This document shows, piece after piece, positions 8,894-17,892 of a stretch of 64,000 bases of DNA. Below the pieces are notes generated by a model, which worked only from the letters and a program-made list of their open reading frames with translations, searched no databases and was not told the DNA's origin. The number at the start of each line of letters is the position of its first letter. Positions within the stretch are counted from its first letter, which is position 1. Source of the stretch: Synechococcus sp. JA-2-3B'a(2-13) (GTDB lineage Bacteria > Cyanobacteriota > Cyanobacteriia > Thermostichales > Thermostichaceae); NCBI RefSeq assembly GCF_000013225.1, contig NC_007776.1:453277-517276 (forward strand), read 5' to 3'. The position numbers were made by a program, and so were the translations under genes.

Positions 8894-9727
8894 ATGCTTT
8901 CTCCCTCGCGGCTGGGATCCCAGGCGGGCCGGTGGGGCCGCCATCTGCTGCAAGTGGCGGTGACCGATTCCACCAATCGGCTGCTCTTGGACTGGGGCCG
9001 TCGGTTCCCACAGCCGCTGCCAGTGGGCACAGTTTTGGTCAGCACCCGCCAACGGGCTGGGCAAGGTCAACATGGGCGGGTGTGGCACTCGCAGCCGGGG
9101 GGACTATACCTGTCCGTTTGGCTGGGATCCCCGCCTTTGCATTACTCGCTGCTGGAACTGACCCTGGCCTTGGGCTGGGGCATTGCGGGCCGTTTACGGC
9201 AAAACCTTGGGATCCCGCTGCGGCTGAAATGGCCCAACGATTTGGTGGTGGTGGACGAGCAGCGCCCGGATTCTCTGCTCAAGCTGGGGGGGATCCTGGT
9301 GCAAAGCCGCTTTGGGGGGAGCGGGCAACTGCTGGGGTTGGTGGCCGGTGTGGGGGTGAATGTCAACAACCCCGTTCCCATTGGGGCAATCACCTTAGCC
9401 CAAATTTTGGGATCCCCTCTGCACCGCTCACTCGACTGCACCGAGATTGCCGGCTGGGTTCTGCAGGGGATGGAGCAGGGATTCCACGTCTGGTTGCAAG
9501 GGGGATTTGCCCCCGTTCGCTCAGAGTACGAAGCCTGGATGGTTAGGCCACAAATTCAATTTCAATGGCCGGAAACAAGCCCCACGATCTTGGGCCTTGC
9601 CGAGGATGGGAGGATGCGAGTACAAACACGGGGGGAGCGACATTGGCAACAGCAGCCATCCATTCTGACGCTTACACCCGACCAAGTTCGCTTGAGCTAT
9701 CACATGCCGGCGGGCGATAGCCTGTAA
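8894..9727 (+). CDS. birA: Biotin--[acetyl-CoA-carboxylase] ligase
   Basis: 277-residue class I biotin protein ligase that adenylates biotin and attaches it to the BCCP subunit of acetyl-CoA carboxylase. GQGQHGRVWHSQPGGLYLSV (~57-76) is the GRGRxGR biotinyl-AMP loop plus the W-x-x-P-x-G strand; LKWPNDLV (~110) carries the catalytic Lys/Asn/Asp; LGGILVQ (~132) completes the core. No N-terminal helix-turn-helix is present, so it is not a repressor. Start at ATG 12 bp after the DUF3318 gene. Confidence 0.93.
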   Translation: MLSPSRLGSQAGRWGRHLLQVAVTDSTNRLLLDWGRRFPQPLPVGTVLVSTRQRAGQGQHGRVWHSQPGGLYLSVWLGSPPLHYSLLELTLALGWGIAGRLRQNLGIPLRLKWPNDLVVVDEQRPDSLLKLGGILVQSRFGGSGQLLGLVAGVGVNVNNPVPIGAITLAQILGSPLHRSLDCTEIAGWVLQGMEQGFHVWLQGGFAPVRSEYEAWMVRPQIQFQWPETSPTILGLAEDGRMRVQTRGERHWQQQPSILTLTPDQVRLSYHMPAGDSL

Positions 9728-9744
9728 TTTCTCTTGTGTTTTTT

Positions 9745-10674
9745 ATGTGGCCTGTGTTGAACTCGGTGATGAAGCTTTTGGTTATGGCAGCGCGCCTTTT
9801 CTCCCCCCGAGCTCGGCGGCTGCGCTTTTGGCTGAAGCTGGGGCTGGCTCTGCTCTGGTTTTATCCCACTGCTCTGCTGGCCCAAACCCAACCAACCCCT
9901 TTGCCCCCGCCGCCTGTGGTGGAACCGGCCCTAGACACGCCTGGGGCGGCAGCCCTGCTGCTGGATGGAGCCATTCCTTTACGAGAGGGCAGCCCTGCGA
10001 CCCTTGAGGCAGAAACCCGCACAGAGACGGTCATGGGCCGTGAGATTGTGATTGAGCCCCAGAAGAACCATGACCGGGTTCCCCATGCTCAGCCTGAAAG
10101 TGGGGTGCCGGTGGTGCTGATGGAACGCAGCTCCGGTCGCCGCATCATCCTCGCCCCTGGCCAAGAGATTCGCATTGAGGATCCCAGCCAGCCCCAAGCT
10201 CCTGAACCGGGAACGCCGACGTTGCCTGAACTGGCCGTAGGTGAAGAACGACTGCTCTATCCCTTACCTCACCCGGTGCCGATCACTTCTGGATTTGGCA
10301 TGCGAATTCACCCCATCCGCGGAGAGCCAGAGTTTCATGCCGGGGTGGATTTGGGGGCCAGCATGGGCACGCCGATCCTGGCCTCTTTAAGCGGCAAGGT
10401 GGTCACTTCGGGATCCCTGGGGGGTCTAGGGATCACCGTTGTGCTGGAGCATGCCGGCGGTCGGCGCACTCGCTATGGCCACATGTCCGAAGTTGCTGTA
10501 ACACCGGGGGAAGTGGTAGAGCGGGGATCCGTCATCGGCTACGTGGGGGCGACCGGAGCGGTAACTGGGCCGCACCTCCACTTTGAGCTGTGGAAGCGGG
10601 CGGTGGGGCAAGGTTGGGTGGTTCTGGACGCCACAGATGATCTGAAGGTTGCTGTTGCCCAGCTGCCGGGTTAG
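9745..10674 (+). CDS. Secreted M23-family (LytM) peptidase
   Basis: About 309-residue exported peptidoglycan endopeptidase-like protein. A basic n-region and hydrophobic core (RFWLKLGLALLWFYPTALLAQ) form a signal peptide cleaved after LAQ. A Pro-rich linker is followed by the LytM domain in the last ~150 residues: GFGMRIHPIRG, then HAGVDLG (H-x3-D zinc ligands), RYGHMS and GPHLHFELWK (H-x-H). All M23 metal ligands are present, so it is probably active. The start is uncertain: GTG at 9736 and ATGs at 9745, 9769 and 9784 are all possible. tRNA-Leu follows. Confidence 0.88.
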   Translation: MWPVLNSVMKLLVMAARLFSPRARRLRFWLKLGLALLWFYPTALLAQTQPTPLPPPPVVEPALDTPGAAALLLDGAIPLREGSPATLEAETRTETVMGREIVIEPQKNHDRVPHAQPESGVPVVLMERSSGRRIILAPGQEIRIEDPSQPQAPEPGTPTLPELAVGEERLLYPLPHPVPITSGFGMRIHPIRGEPEFHAGVDLGASMGTPILASLSGKVVTSGSLGGLGITVVLEHAGGRRTRYGHMSEVAVTPGEVVERGSVIGYVGATGAVTGPHLHFELWKRAVGQGWVVLDATDDLKVAVAQLPG

Positions 10675-10757
10675 CCAGAGCCGGCTTGGGTTAGCATAGG
10701 TGGGCGGGCTCCAACTGGAATGCTGGCGCAGGTAACCAGTTGGGTCATGCAGGTTTT

Positions 10758-10838
10758 GCGGACGTGGCGGAACGGCAGACGCGCTAGACTTAGGATCTAG
10801 TGCCGCAAGGCGTAAGGGTTCAAGTCCCTTCGTCCGCA
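10758..10838 (+). tRNA. tRNA-Leu (anticodon UAG)
   Basis: 81 nt class II tRNA. The acceptor arm GCGGACG (10758-10764) pairs with CGTCCGC (10831-10837), followed by discriminator A. The anticodon stem CTAGA/TCTAG encloses loop CTTAGGA with anticodon TAG at 10791-10793. A long variable arm (TGCCGCAAGGCG region) and the T arm GGGTTCAAGTCCC are present. CCA is not encoded. Confidence 0.97.
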
Positions 10839-11071
10839 TGAGAATCCCCTACTTCCCCAGCCCCTTTCCCCCAAGAGGGCAGAAGTTCCCCCGGTCAACA
10901 GCAATGCTGACTGCCTTACGGTCGCTCGCCAGCAAGCCTAGGAGAGCCAAGGTGACAAAGCAAGCTCTCCCGCCGGCTAAAAGCAGACAGGGACACATCT
11001 CCCAGGCTAGAAGGCTTCTCGGTCCGCCTGCAGAGAAACTGGACTGGGTTGCTGCCACGAAAACCTTGGCT
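10839..11071. other. Gene-free spacer after tRNA-Leu
   Basis: 233 bp between tRNA-Leu and the GT9 stop codon. No convincing ORF, terminator hairpin or repeat was seen. Confidence 0.5.
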
Positions 11072-12085
11072 CTAGGCCGGAAAGATCACCTGCAGAATTT
11101 GCTCGGGGGCAATCGACTCCACCTTCCCATCGGCCCCCTTGACCGCCCGAAACGGCCCCTCTGAAGGCAGCAACCGCAGCGGGTCGGTGGGCCCAAACAA
11201 CGCCACCAGCGGCGTCTGCACCGCCACCGCCAAATGCATGGGAGCGCTATCGGCGCACAACAGCAGCGTTGCCCCACCAATCAAGGCCGCCAGCTGCCCC
11301 AGCCGGACAGGACGGCTCACCGGCAGCTCCGGCAGTTGCGCCAGAAAGCCCTCCGCCAGCTGCTCATCCTCTGGCCCCACCACCAGCACCAACGGCAGCT
11401 CCGGCCGCTGCTCCCGAAAACCCTTGATGACCTTGACCCAGTTGGCAGAGGGATAGATCTTCTGAATTCCCTTCTCCTGCGACAGCTGGCTGGCCCCCGG
11501 ATGCAACAGCACATAATCTTGAGCGGCATCCCCCAAAAGGCGCTTGCGTTCCTGCTCTGCCCACTCCAGGTCTGCTTTTTTCAGACGAATCTGGGGCAAC
11601 CCCGCCGGCGCAGCAATGCCAAACCCCTGCACCAGGTCGTGGTACATCTGGGCCGCATACTGGGCCGGCTTCAGGGGCACCGGGTCGGTCAGCCAAGGTC
11701 GCCCCGGCCCCGGCGGCGCATAGCCCACCCGCTTGGGAATGCCGGTCAGCCACAACAACAGCTTGACCCCCAAGCTTCGGCCCAGGCTCAGCACCCCGTC
11801 ATACTGCCGCTCCCGAATGCGCCCCAGCAGGTCGCTGAGATCCCCCAACGACAGCTGTTCTTTGAACGGAAAAGTCAGCACCCGACTCACCGAAGGACAA
11901 ACCTCGTAGGCAGCCGCCGCCCGCGGCTCCACAACCACCTCCAGCTCCGCCTCAGGAAAGCGCTGCCGCAAACTGGCCAAGGTGGGAAAAAACAAAATCT
12001 GGTCACCAATCCCGCCCGGCACCAAAGCCAAAAGGCGGGGGGCCAAAGGCGCTGTGCCGCCAACTGCTCGAGAAGCCACCTGCAT
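11072..12085 (-). CDS. Glycosyltransferase family 9 (heptosyltransferase-like)
   Basis: 337-residue GT-B enzyme of the ADP-heptose:LPS heptosyltransferase family. The N-terminal Rossmann start is LLALVPGGIGDQILFFPTLA (~19-38). The C-terminal nucleotide-sugar domain has VLLHPGASQLSQEKG (~190) and the acceptor/donor loop LLLCADSAPMHLAVAVQTPLV (~275), ending VALFGPTDP. The donor sugar cannot be told from sequence. It is divergent from a DegT-type sugar aminotransferase, suggesting envelope polysaccharide synthesis. Confidence 0.9.
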   Translation of the reverse strand: MQVASRAVGGTAPLAPRLLALVPGGIGDQILFFPTLASLRQRFPEAELEVVVEPRAAAAYEVCPSVSRVLTFPFKEQLSLGDLSDLLGRIRERQYDGVLSLGRSLGVKLLLWLTGIPKRVGYAPPGPGRPWLTDPVPLKPAQYAAQMYHDLVQGFGIAAPAGLPQIRLKKADLEWAEQERKRLLGDAAQDYVLLHPGASQLSQEKGIQKIYPSANWVKVIKGFREQRPELPLVLVVGPEDEQLAEGFLAQLPELPVSRPVRLGQLAALIGGATLLLCADSAPMHLAVAVQTPLVALFGPTDPLRLLPSEGPFRAVKGADGKVESIAPEQILQVIFPA

Positions 12086-12279
12086 AAAGCATCCTGTAGA
12101 AAGCTGTATCCAGCCTAGGGGATCCCCGCTTACTCTATCTCAGATTGGGTGGATAGATTCAGGGCCAGCTCGACCCGCGGAAGACAAACCCCAGAACCCT
12201 TCTGGGCCAGAGCGTTGTGTACACAGGCTCTCATCCGCGATGATGGGCTGTGGCCGCCACCTTCTGCAAAGGCAGCACC

Positions 12280-13437
12280 ATGACGGAGGAGCCGATTCCG
12301 CTGCTGGATTTGACGGGGCAGTACCGCGCTTTGGCCGGGCTGTTGCAGCCGCAGGTGGAAGCGCTGCTGGCCTCTGGCCAGTACATCGGCGGGGCGGCGG
12401 TGCAGCGCTTTGAGGAGCAGTTTGCCCAGTTTTTGGGGGGTGGCTCTTTGGAGGCCGTCGGCTGCAATTCCGGCACCGATGCCCTGGTGCTGGCTTTGCA
12501 GGCTTTGGGCATCCAGGCGGGGGATGAGGTGCTCACCAGTGCCTTCAGTTTTTTTGCCTCGGCTGCCGCCATCAGCCGGGTGGGGGCGCGTCCGGTGTTT
12601 GTGGATGTGGATCCGTGCACCTTTAACCTGGATCCGCAGCTGCTGGAAAGGAGCATCTCCTGCCGCACCAAGGCGGTGGTGGTGGTGCATTTGTTTGGGC
12701 AGGCGGCCAACATGACCCAGATTCTGGCTATTGCCCGGCGGCACGGCTTGGCGGTGGTGGAAGATTGTGCCCAGGCGGTGGGGGCCTGCTGGGGGGGCAG
12801 GCCGGTGGGCACTTGGGGGGAGGTGGGCTGCTTCAGCTTTTTTCCCAGCAAGAATCTGGGTGCGGCTGGGGATGGGGGGGCGGTGGTGACGCGGGATCCC
12901 CAACTGGCCAGGCGGGTGCGGGCTCTCAGGGAGCATGGGCAGACCCGTCCGTACCACCACGAGCATTTGGGTCTCAACAGTCGTTTGGATGCGCTGCAGG
13001 CGGTGATTCTCTCGGTGAAGCTGCCCCATCTGCGGGAGTGGAACTGGCGGCGGCAGGGGATTGCGGAGTGTTACCACCGCTTGCTGCAAGGGATCCCGGG
13101 CTTGATGTTGCCCCAGGTGGGGGTGGGGGGGAACTCGGTGTGGCACCAGTACACGGTGCGGGTGGTGGGTTCTGAGCCGTTGGATTCGCGGCGGCGGGAC
13201 GATTTGCAGCAGGGTCTGAAGGAGCGGGGCATTGGCAGTCGGGTTTACTATCCTCTGCCGTTGCCGCTGCAGCCGGTGTACCGAGGGCTGGGCTACAGGC
13301 GGGGGGATCTGCCCAATGCCGAGCTATGTGCGGCTCAGGTGTTGTCTTTGCCGTGTTTTCCTGAGTTGACCACCTGTCAACAAGAGCGGGTGGCTGCGGC
13401 CATTGCTGAAATCCTCTCAGAAAAAACCTGCCCGTAG
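12280..13437 (+). CDS. DegT/DnrJ/EryC1/StrS-family PLP aminotransferase
   Basis: 385-residue fold-type I aminotransferase that aminates keto-sugar nucleotides. Start chosen at the ATG giving MTEEPIPLLDLTGQY, with AAAGG upstream; an in-frame codon at 12250 lacks support. Family blocks: GCNSGTDALVLALQALG (~62), VVEDCAQAVGA (~158) and the PLP Schiff-base Lys in FSFFPSKNLGAAGDGG (~187). The C-terminal domain with GIGSRVYYPLPLPLQPVY is complete. Divergent from the GT9 gene, so a surface-polysaccharide role is likely. Confidence 0.92.
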   Translation: MTEEPIPLLDLTGQYRALAGLLQPQVEALLASGQYIGGAAVQRFEEQFAQFLGGGSLEAVGCNSGTDALVLALQALGIQAGDEVLTSAFSFFASAAAISRVGARPVFVDVDPCTFNLDPQLLERSISCRTKAVVVVHLFGQAANMTQILAIARRHGLAVVEDCAQAVGACWGGRPVGTWGEVGCFSFFPSKNLGAAGDGGAVVTRDPQLARRVRALREHGQTRPYHHEHLGLNSRLDALQAVILSVKLPHLREWNWRRQGIAECYHRLLQGIPGLMLPQVGVGGNSVWHQYTVRVVGSEPLDSRRRDDLQQGLKERGIGSRVYYPLPLPLQPVYRGLGYRRGDLPNAELCAAQVLSLPCFPELTTCQQERVAAAIAEILSEKTCP

Positions 13438-13439
13438 CA

Positions 13440-13478
13440 CTGGTTATGGTGATTTCAAATTACACTGAAGCAGCTTGT
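13440..13478 (+). repeat. Short dispersed sequence, copy 1
   Basis: About 39 bp beginning TGGTTATGGTGATTTC that resembles 57703-57742 (TGGTTATAGTTATTTC), with roughly three quarters of positions matching. Probably the remnant end of an insertion sequence or MITE. Confidence 0.35.
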
Positions 13479-13542
13479 AGATTCCAGACCTCTTTCTCCT
13501 TTGGAGAGGGGCCGGGGATGAAGGAGTGATGAGGGGACTGCG

Positions 13543-14742
13543 GTGTTGTGGAAACTAAGCCGAAAACTAGTTCCACTACTTCAACAGACGGGAAGCCTGG
13601 GGATCTTCTCCTCAGAGCAGGAATCAAGGCGCCAGGTTCGTTTTCTGCGCCGCTTCCGCTTCACCCGTATTGGGGGGCGGTTTGTCGGGATCGCCCTGTT
13701 GGTAAGTATTGCTGCTTTCAACACCGGCAACAATCCCCTGTACTTGTTGCTGGGGATGCTGCTCAGCCTCATCCTCATCAGCGGTACCCTCTCTGATATC
13801 ACCCTCAAAGATCTGGAGGTCAGCCGGCAGTTGCCTAGCCGCATTTTCGCCGGCCAGCCTGTCTTGGTGGGTCTCACGCTGGTCAATCGCAAACGGCGCC
13901 TGCCCAGCTTCTCGTTGCAGGTGAGCGAACGCATTGAGGGGCTGAGGCGGGAAGATTGGCCTTCCAGCTATGTTTTGCGGGTGGATCCCGGTGCCAAGGT
14001 GGACACTTTTTATCAGCAGACTTTTTCAAGGCGGGGAGCCTGGCAGTTGCAAGGTTTTGAAGTTGCCACCAGCTTCCCATTTGAACTCTTCCGCAAGGCG
14101 GTGGCAATTAGGGATCCCCAAACGGTGATCGTGTTTCCGCGGCTCGCCCCGGTTCAAGGATTGGCGCTGTGGGATCAGCTCAGCAGCGGCAACCAATTGC
14201 GCCCCCAACCCGGTCGAGAGGGAGACTACCTGAGCTTACGGCCCTACCGCCCCCAGGACGATGTGCGCTCTGTCCATTGGAAGATCTCGGCCAAACGGGA
14301 TCAACTAATCGTGCGGGAGTTGGAGCGTCCACGAGCCCAGGCCATCACCCTCTGTTTTGAAAACCGCTGGCAGCCCCAGAAAGAGAGGCCCGAGATCCAT
14401 CGAGACAAGTTGGAGCGAGCTGTAGAGCGCTGTGCCGGGATCCTCTTCTACTTGATGCGAGAAGGTTACCCGGTAGCACTTGTTACGTTACAAGAGCGGA
14501 CTCCTTTTGGGTCAGACCTGGCCCATCAAGATCACCTGCTGACCGTGTTGGCACGACTTACTTTTGTCGGGGATCCCCAGCTCAGCCCTCCACTGGAAAG
14601 AGAACCTGATCCCTCTGTCAAGTTTGACCTCACCCCTCAAGATCGCTGTGTGCTGCTGGCCCATCCCGACCAGGATGGAAAATCTGCCCCGGCCCATCTC
14701 ATCCACACGGGATCGCTGTTGCAATTTATCCCAATTGAGTGA
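13543..14742 (+). CDS. DUF58 domain membrane protein
   Basis: 399-residue protein. Two transmembrane helices at ~45-85 (FVGIALLVSIAAF, then LYLLLGMLLSLILISG) are followed by a beta-rich segment. The DUF58 signature REGDYLSLRPYRPQDDVRSV continuing into HWKISAKRDQLIVRE is at ~223-258, and a vWA-like C-terminal half follows. DUF58 proteins usually sit beside MoxR AAA ATPases and act in envelope assembly or maturation; no moxR is adjacent here. Start is a GTG, the first candidate before the conserved region. Confidence 0.85.
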   Translation: MLWKLSRKLVPLLQQTGSLGIFSSEQESRRQVRFLRRFRFTRIGGRFVGIALLVSIAAFNTGNNPLYLLLGMLLSLILISGTLSDITLKDLEVSRQLPSRIFAGQPVLVGLTLVNRKRRLPSFSLQVSERIEGLRREDWPSSYVLRVDPGAKVDTFYQQTFSRRGAWQLQGFEVATSFPFELFRKAVAIRDPQTVIVFPRLAPVQGLALWDQLSSGNQLRPQPGREGDYLSLRPYRPQDDVRSVHWKISAKRDQLIVRELERPRAQAITLCFENRWQPQKERPEIHRDKLERAVERCAGILFYLMREGYPVALVTLQERTPFGSDLAHQDHLLTVLARLTFVGDPQLSPPLEREPDPSVKFDLTPQDRCVLLAHPDQDGKSAPAHLIHTGSLLQFIPIE

Positions 14743-14846
14743 GCTTCAGGCCCATTTTGATAGCAGGATCCATCTGAGATTGTTTGGAAAGCTTGGCTTG
14801 CAGATCCTTGCAAAGCTTTAGGTTGAACTGCTGGAGAAGTGGTGGT

Positions 14847-15806
14847 TCACTGCTCCAACTTTTGTCGCAATTCTGGAATGGCCCGCCGCATTTGTCGATA
14901 GCCCTCCTGAATAATCGGATCTGCTTGATGAAAATCGAAGATCCCATACTGGCTCAGCTTGGGTTGTAAGGGCAAATCCGGCGGATGTTCGGCTAAAACA
15001 CTGCGGGTAACGATTTGCTCCATCACGTTCAACGTCTTGCCAATAACGTCGAAAATATTGGGACCAGAGGGCTCATCTGGAAACCATTGGCTAATTTTTT
15101 CTTGGATCCCTTGTTGTAGGGATTGATAGCGTTTGCGAATGCGGGTGATGAAGTTGGTTTCTTCTTCGATCACTTCTCCTTCAGCATTCAAGCGCTGTCG
15201 CCGTTGAAGGGTTTCTTCCACCTCTGTTTCTTCCAGTTGCGACTCCACATCCGCGGGATCCACATGGTTGAGATTGACCGCGATGACAACATCGGCCCCC
15301 ATCTCCCGCACCACTCGCACCGGCACCGGATTGACAATGCCTCCATCTCCGAGATAGCGCCCTTCGTAGTAAAAGGGTGTAAAGATCCCTGGGATAGAGA
15401 TGCTGGCCCGCACGGCATCTGCCATTTTGCCCGAACGCAACAGCACCTCCTGGCCTGTGATCAAGTCGGTAGCCACACAGCAAAAGGGGATCCCGGCCTC
15501 TTCAATACACAGCTCTTGCAAATGTTCTGTCAGCAGCTCATAAATTTTGTTGCCATCCAGCAGGCCACAGGTGGGAAAGACCACATCAAACAAAGACAGG
15601 ATCATCTTCCAGTTGAGATCTCGCACAAAGTCTTCCAGCTCATCCAGTTCTCCTGCTGCATAAATGGCTCCCACAAAAGCGCCAATGCTCGTCCCAGCAA
15701 TGTAGTCAACGGAGATCCCAGCCCGCTCTAGAGCTCGAATCACACCAATATGAGCCCATCCCCTCGCTCCGCCGCTGCCCAGTGCTAATCCCAGTTTTTT
15801 GCCCAT
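14847..15806 (-). CDS. Patatin-like phospholipase (RssA-type)
   Basis: 319-residue patatin-fold acyl hydrolase. Oxyanion loop GSGGARGWAHIGV (~9-21), nucleophile elbow GTSIGAFVGA (~37) and the catalytic Asp motif GDGGIVNPVPV (~157) are all intact, giving the Ser-Asp dyad. The C-terminal 130 residues are charged and helical. Start chosen at MGKKLGLALGSGG; the frame extends 12 codons upstream without similarity. Last gene of the run nadK / histidine phosphatase / patatin. The substrate is not predictable. Confidence 0.92.
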   Translation of the reverse strand: MGKKLGLALGSGGARGWAHIGVIRALERAGISVDYIAGTSIGAFVGAIYAAGELDELEDFVRDLNWKMILSLFDVVFPTCGLLDGNKIYELLTEHLQELCIEEAGIPFCCVATDLITGQEVLLRSGKMADAVRASISIPGIFTPFYYEGRYLGDGGIVNPVPVRVVREMGADVVIAVNLNHVDPADVESQLEETEVEETLQRRQRLNAEGEVIEEETNFITRIRKRYQSLQQGIQEKISQWFPDEPSGPNIFDVIGKTLNVMEQIVTRSVLAEHPPDLPLQPKLSQYGIFDFHQADPIIQEGYRQMRRAIPELRQKLEQ

Positions 15807-15870
15807 GATTGCTCCCTCAAAAAGAGACCCAAAAGACCTCAAGAATCCTAAACCTTGCTCCCTCTAACAA

Positions 15871-16509
15871 TTAGGTACCTGCCCTTTCTCGCAGATCGGA
15901 AGGCAGATAACTGCGTTCCCCTAAGATTTCCAGAAGGGGGCCATAGCGGTCGAACTTGACCACGCTGACCGAGGCGGCCAAAACCTCAATGCGATCCCGG
16001 TAGCGACCCAGGTCGATGCCCAGCAGGCTGCAGAGAATAACCCGAATGGTGGCCTTGTGGGAGACGATCAAGACGTGGCCGCCTGTCCATTTTTCCTGGA
16101 TCTCGGCCACAACCGGCATGGCCCGATTGGCAATTTGCACGGCGGTTTCGCCCCCCGGAGGGGCGTTCCAGGCCGGCTCGGTCATCCAGCGCCAATAGGC
16201 TTCTGGGTAGGCTTCTTGCGCCTCAGCGTGGGTTTTGCCCTCCCACTCGCCGTAGTGAATTTCTCTTAGGCCCTCTCGAATCTGCATCTCCAAGCCAACT
16301 TTCTCGGCCAGGGGGCTTAGGGTAGCCAAGGCGCGCCGCATTGGGCTGACGTAGAGAGCTTGCCAAGGGATCCCAGCATAGGCTGCGGCAAAGGCTTCTG
16401 CCATTTGTTTGCCTTCGGGGGTGAGGTCGGGATCGAGAGCGCCGCAAAAGCTGCCGGAACGGCTGTAGGGAGTTTCGCCGTGTCTGAGGAGGTAAAGTCT
16501 CAGGCTCAT
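15871..16509 (-). CDS. Histidine phosphatase family protein (phosphoglycerate mutase-like)
   Basis: 212-residue branch-1 histidine phosphatase. The phosphohistidine motif LYLLRHGETPYS is at 5-16; the second catalytic His is in VLIVSHKATIRVIL near 150; the YGEWEGKTHAEA loop is near 88. Such proteins include cobalamin phosphatases and broad phosphatases; the exact substrate is unclear. 45 bp after nadK and 64 bp before the patatin gene, same strand. Confidence 0.9.
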   Translation of the reverse strand: MSLRLYLLRHGETPYSRSGSFCGALDPDLTPEGKQMAEAFAAAYAGIPWQALYVSPMRRALATLSPLAEKVGLEMQIREGLREIHYGEWEGKTHAEAQEAYPEAYWRWMTEPAWNAPPGGETAVQIANRAMPVVAEIQEKWTGGHVLIVSHKATIRVILCSLLGIDLGRYRDRIEVLAASVSVVKFDRYGPLLEILGERSYLPSDLRERAGT

Positions 16510-16554
16510 GGGAGATGTGCGGATGGGTGGTGAACTTCGCCACTCTAGCTCTCC

Positions 16555-17523
16555 TTATCCCCCTTCGGGGCGGTGGTTGGTGGTGGGGATGTAAATGCGG
16601 CTGCCCGCCCACTGCAGTTTTTCCCGCAGAGTGCGAAAGTAGGAGAGCTCTTTTTCCAGGATCATCAGCTTGGCCGGTGTAGGCGCTTGCTGAATGTGAA
16701 CCCACTGGCCGGGATTCACCGACTGGGCCAACACGCCATCTGTCCACAGGCGGGTCAACCCTTCGGGATCGGCAAGAGGCCAAATGTCCACCCTGGCTGT
16801 GCCGCTGATGACAATAGGACGGCTAGACAAACTCAGGGGACAAATAGGGGTGATGATGATGGCGTCGAGGGTGGGCTCGAGGATGGGGCCATTGGCTGCC
16901 AGAGTGTAAGAGGTGGATCCCGTCGGTGTGGCCACCAGCACGCCATCCCCGTGGTACTGATCCAAAATCTCTCCGTTGACCTCGATCTCCATGATCGCGG
17001 CGGGCAGCCGTTCTCGGTTGATCGGCTTCAGGCAGATCTCATTGAGGGCATAGTAGACTTCGCTAACCGGACGGCCTTGCGACTTTCCCTCTCCACGGGC
17101 GGCCAAGGGATCCCCTTGCCCCAACTGCGGCTGTTCCCAAATCTGGGCTTGCAACATCATGCGGGCTTGCAAGAAAAAATCCCCTGCCTGAATGCGATCC
17201 CAGGGATCCTGTTGCAGCACCCGCTCCGACTGGGCCAAAAACCCCAGCCTACCCCCCGCTTTGATCGGCAAAATCGGGATCCCATGGGGAGCCAGGTATC
17301 GTGCCGCCGCCAACACCGAGCCATCTCCCCCCAGCACCACCGCCAGATCGATGGGATCCGAGGTGGCCTCCAAAAAGACTGGGTAGGGGTTGTGGTGCAA
17401 GCCGGTGGGAGCCGTTAACACCGTAACACCGCGCCGGCGCAACTGCTCCGCACACCTCTGGCAGGCGGCTTTGCTCTCCCGATCCCCCTCTTTGTAGGCA
17501 ATCACCACCAAGCCCAAGTCCAT
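16555..17523 (-). CDS. nadK: NAD kinase
   Basis: 322-residue ATP-NAD kinase that makes NADP+. GGDGSVLAAARYLAPHGIPI (~67-86) is the catalytic GGDG loop; GHLGFL-type KAGGRLGFLAQ follows; the NAD-binding GDGVLVATPTGSTSYTLAANGP is at ~190-211. I start at the ATG giving MDLGLVVIAYKEGD, which matches the usual start of cyanobacterial homologues; TTG 17538 and ATG 17535 lie upstream. First gene of the nadK / histidine-phosphatase / patatin run. Confidence 0.94.
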   Translation of the reverse strand: MDLGLVVIAYKEGDRESKAACQRCAEQLRRRGVTVLTAPTGLHHNPYPVFLEATSDPIDLAVVLGGDGSVLAAARYLAPHGIPILPIKAGGRLGFLAQSERVLQQDPWDRIQAGDFFLQARMMLQAQIWEQPQLGQGDPLAARGEGKSQGRPVSEVYYALNEICLKPINRERLPAAIMEIEVNGEILDQYHGDGVLVATPTGSTSYTLAANGPILEPTLDAIIITPICPLSLSSRPIVISGTARVDIWPLADPEGLTRLWTDGVLAQSVNPGQWVHIQQAPTPAKLMILEKELSYFRTLREKLQWAGSRIYIPTTNHRPEGG

Positions 17524-17538
17524 GGTCAACCTCATCAA

Positions 17539-17892
17539 GGGATCCCTGTCGATTGTCCCCTTCTTCAGGCTGGGGATTGCTCAGGATAATCCAGACTCTC
17601 CCCCCCAAAGTTAACCAGAAAATGTTCTCTTGGACGGTGAAACCGATCACCGCAGCTCTCCCTTGAGCGTCACTGCCCCCGCCAGAGCTTTCTTCTACAA
17701 CTTTTAAGTAACAGTTAAGTAAATCTGAGAAGTCACCTTGAAGAATCAACCGAAAACCCCGCCATTTCCAACAGATGGCCCCAATCCGGATCCCTGAGTT
17801 CAGCCACCGGCGTAGGCTGGTGCAGACCTCAGCAATTCGGTTTATGGTATGGACATTCCCCCTGCAATTCCTCTTCTCCAAGCTGCAAACCC
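17539..17892. promoter_or_regulatory. Intergenic region with Pho-box-like direct repeat
   Basis: 354 bp divergent spacer between nadK and the kinase gene. It holds two TTAAGTA copies at 17704-17710 and 17715-17721, an 11 bp period (one helical turn). Read on the minus strand they are CTTAACTG, TTA, CTTAAAAG, resembling the cyanobacterial PhoB box (CTTAACCT repeats at 11 bp). No gene is visible in the spacer. Regulation by PhoB is inference only. Confidence 0.35.

Noticed and set aside
12130-13146. Long minus-strand frame opposite the DegT aminotransferase
   Set aside because: His/Pro/Gln-rich shadow translation; the plus strand encodes a complete, motif-bearing aminotransferase.
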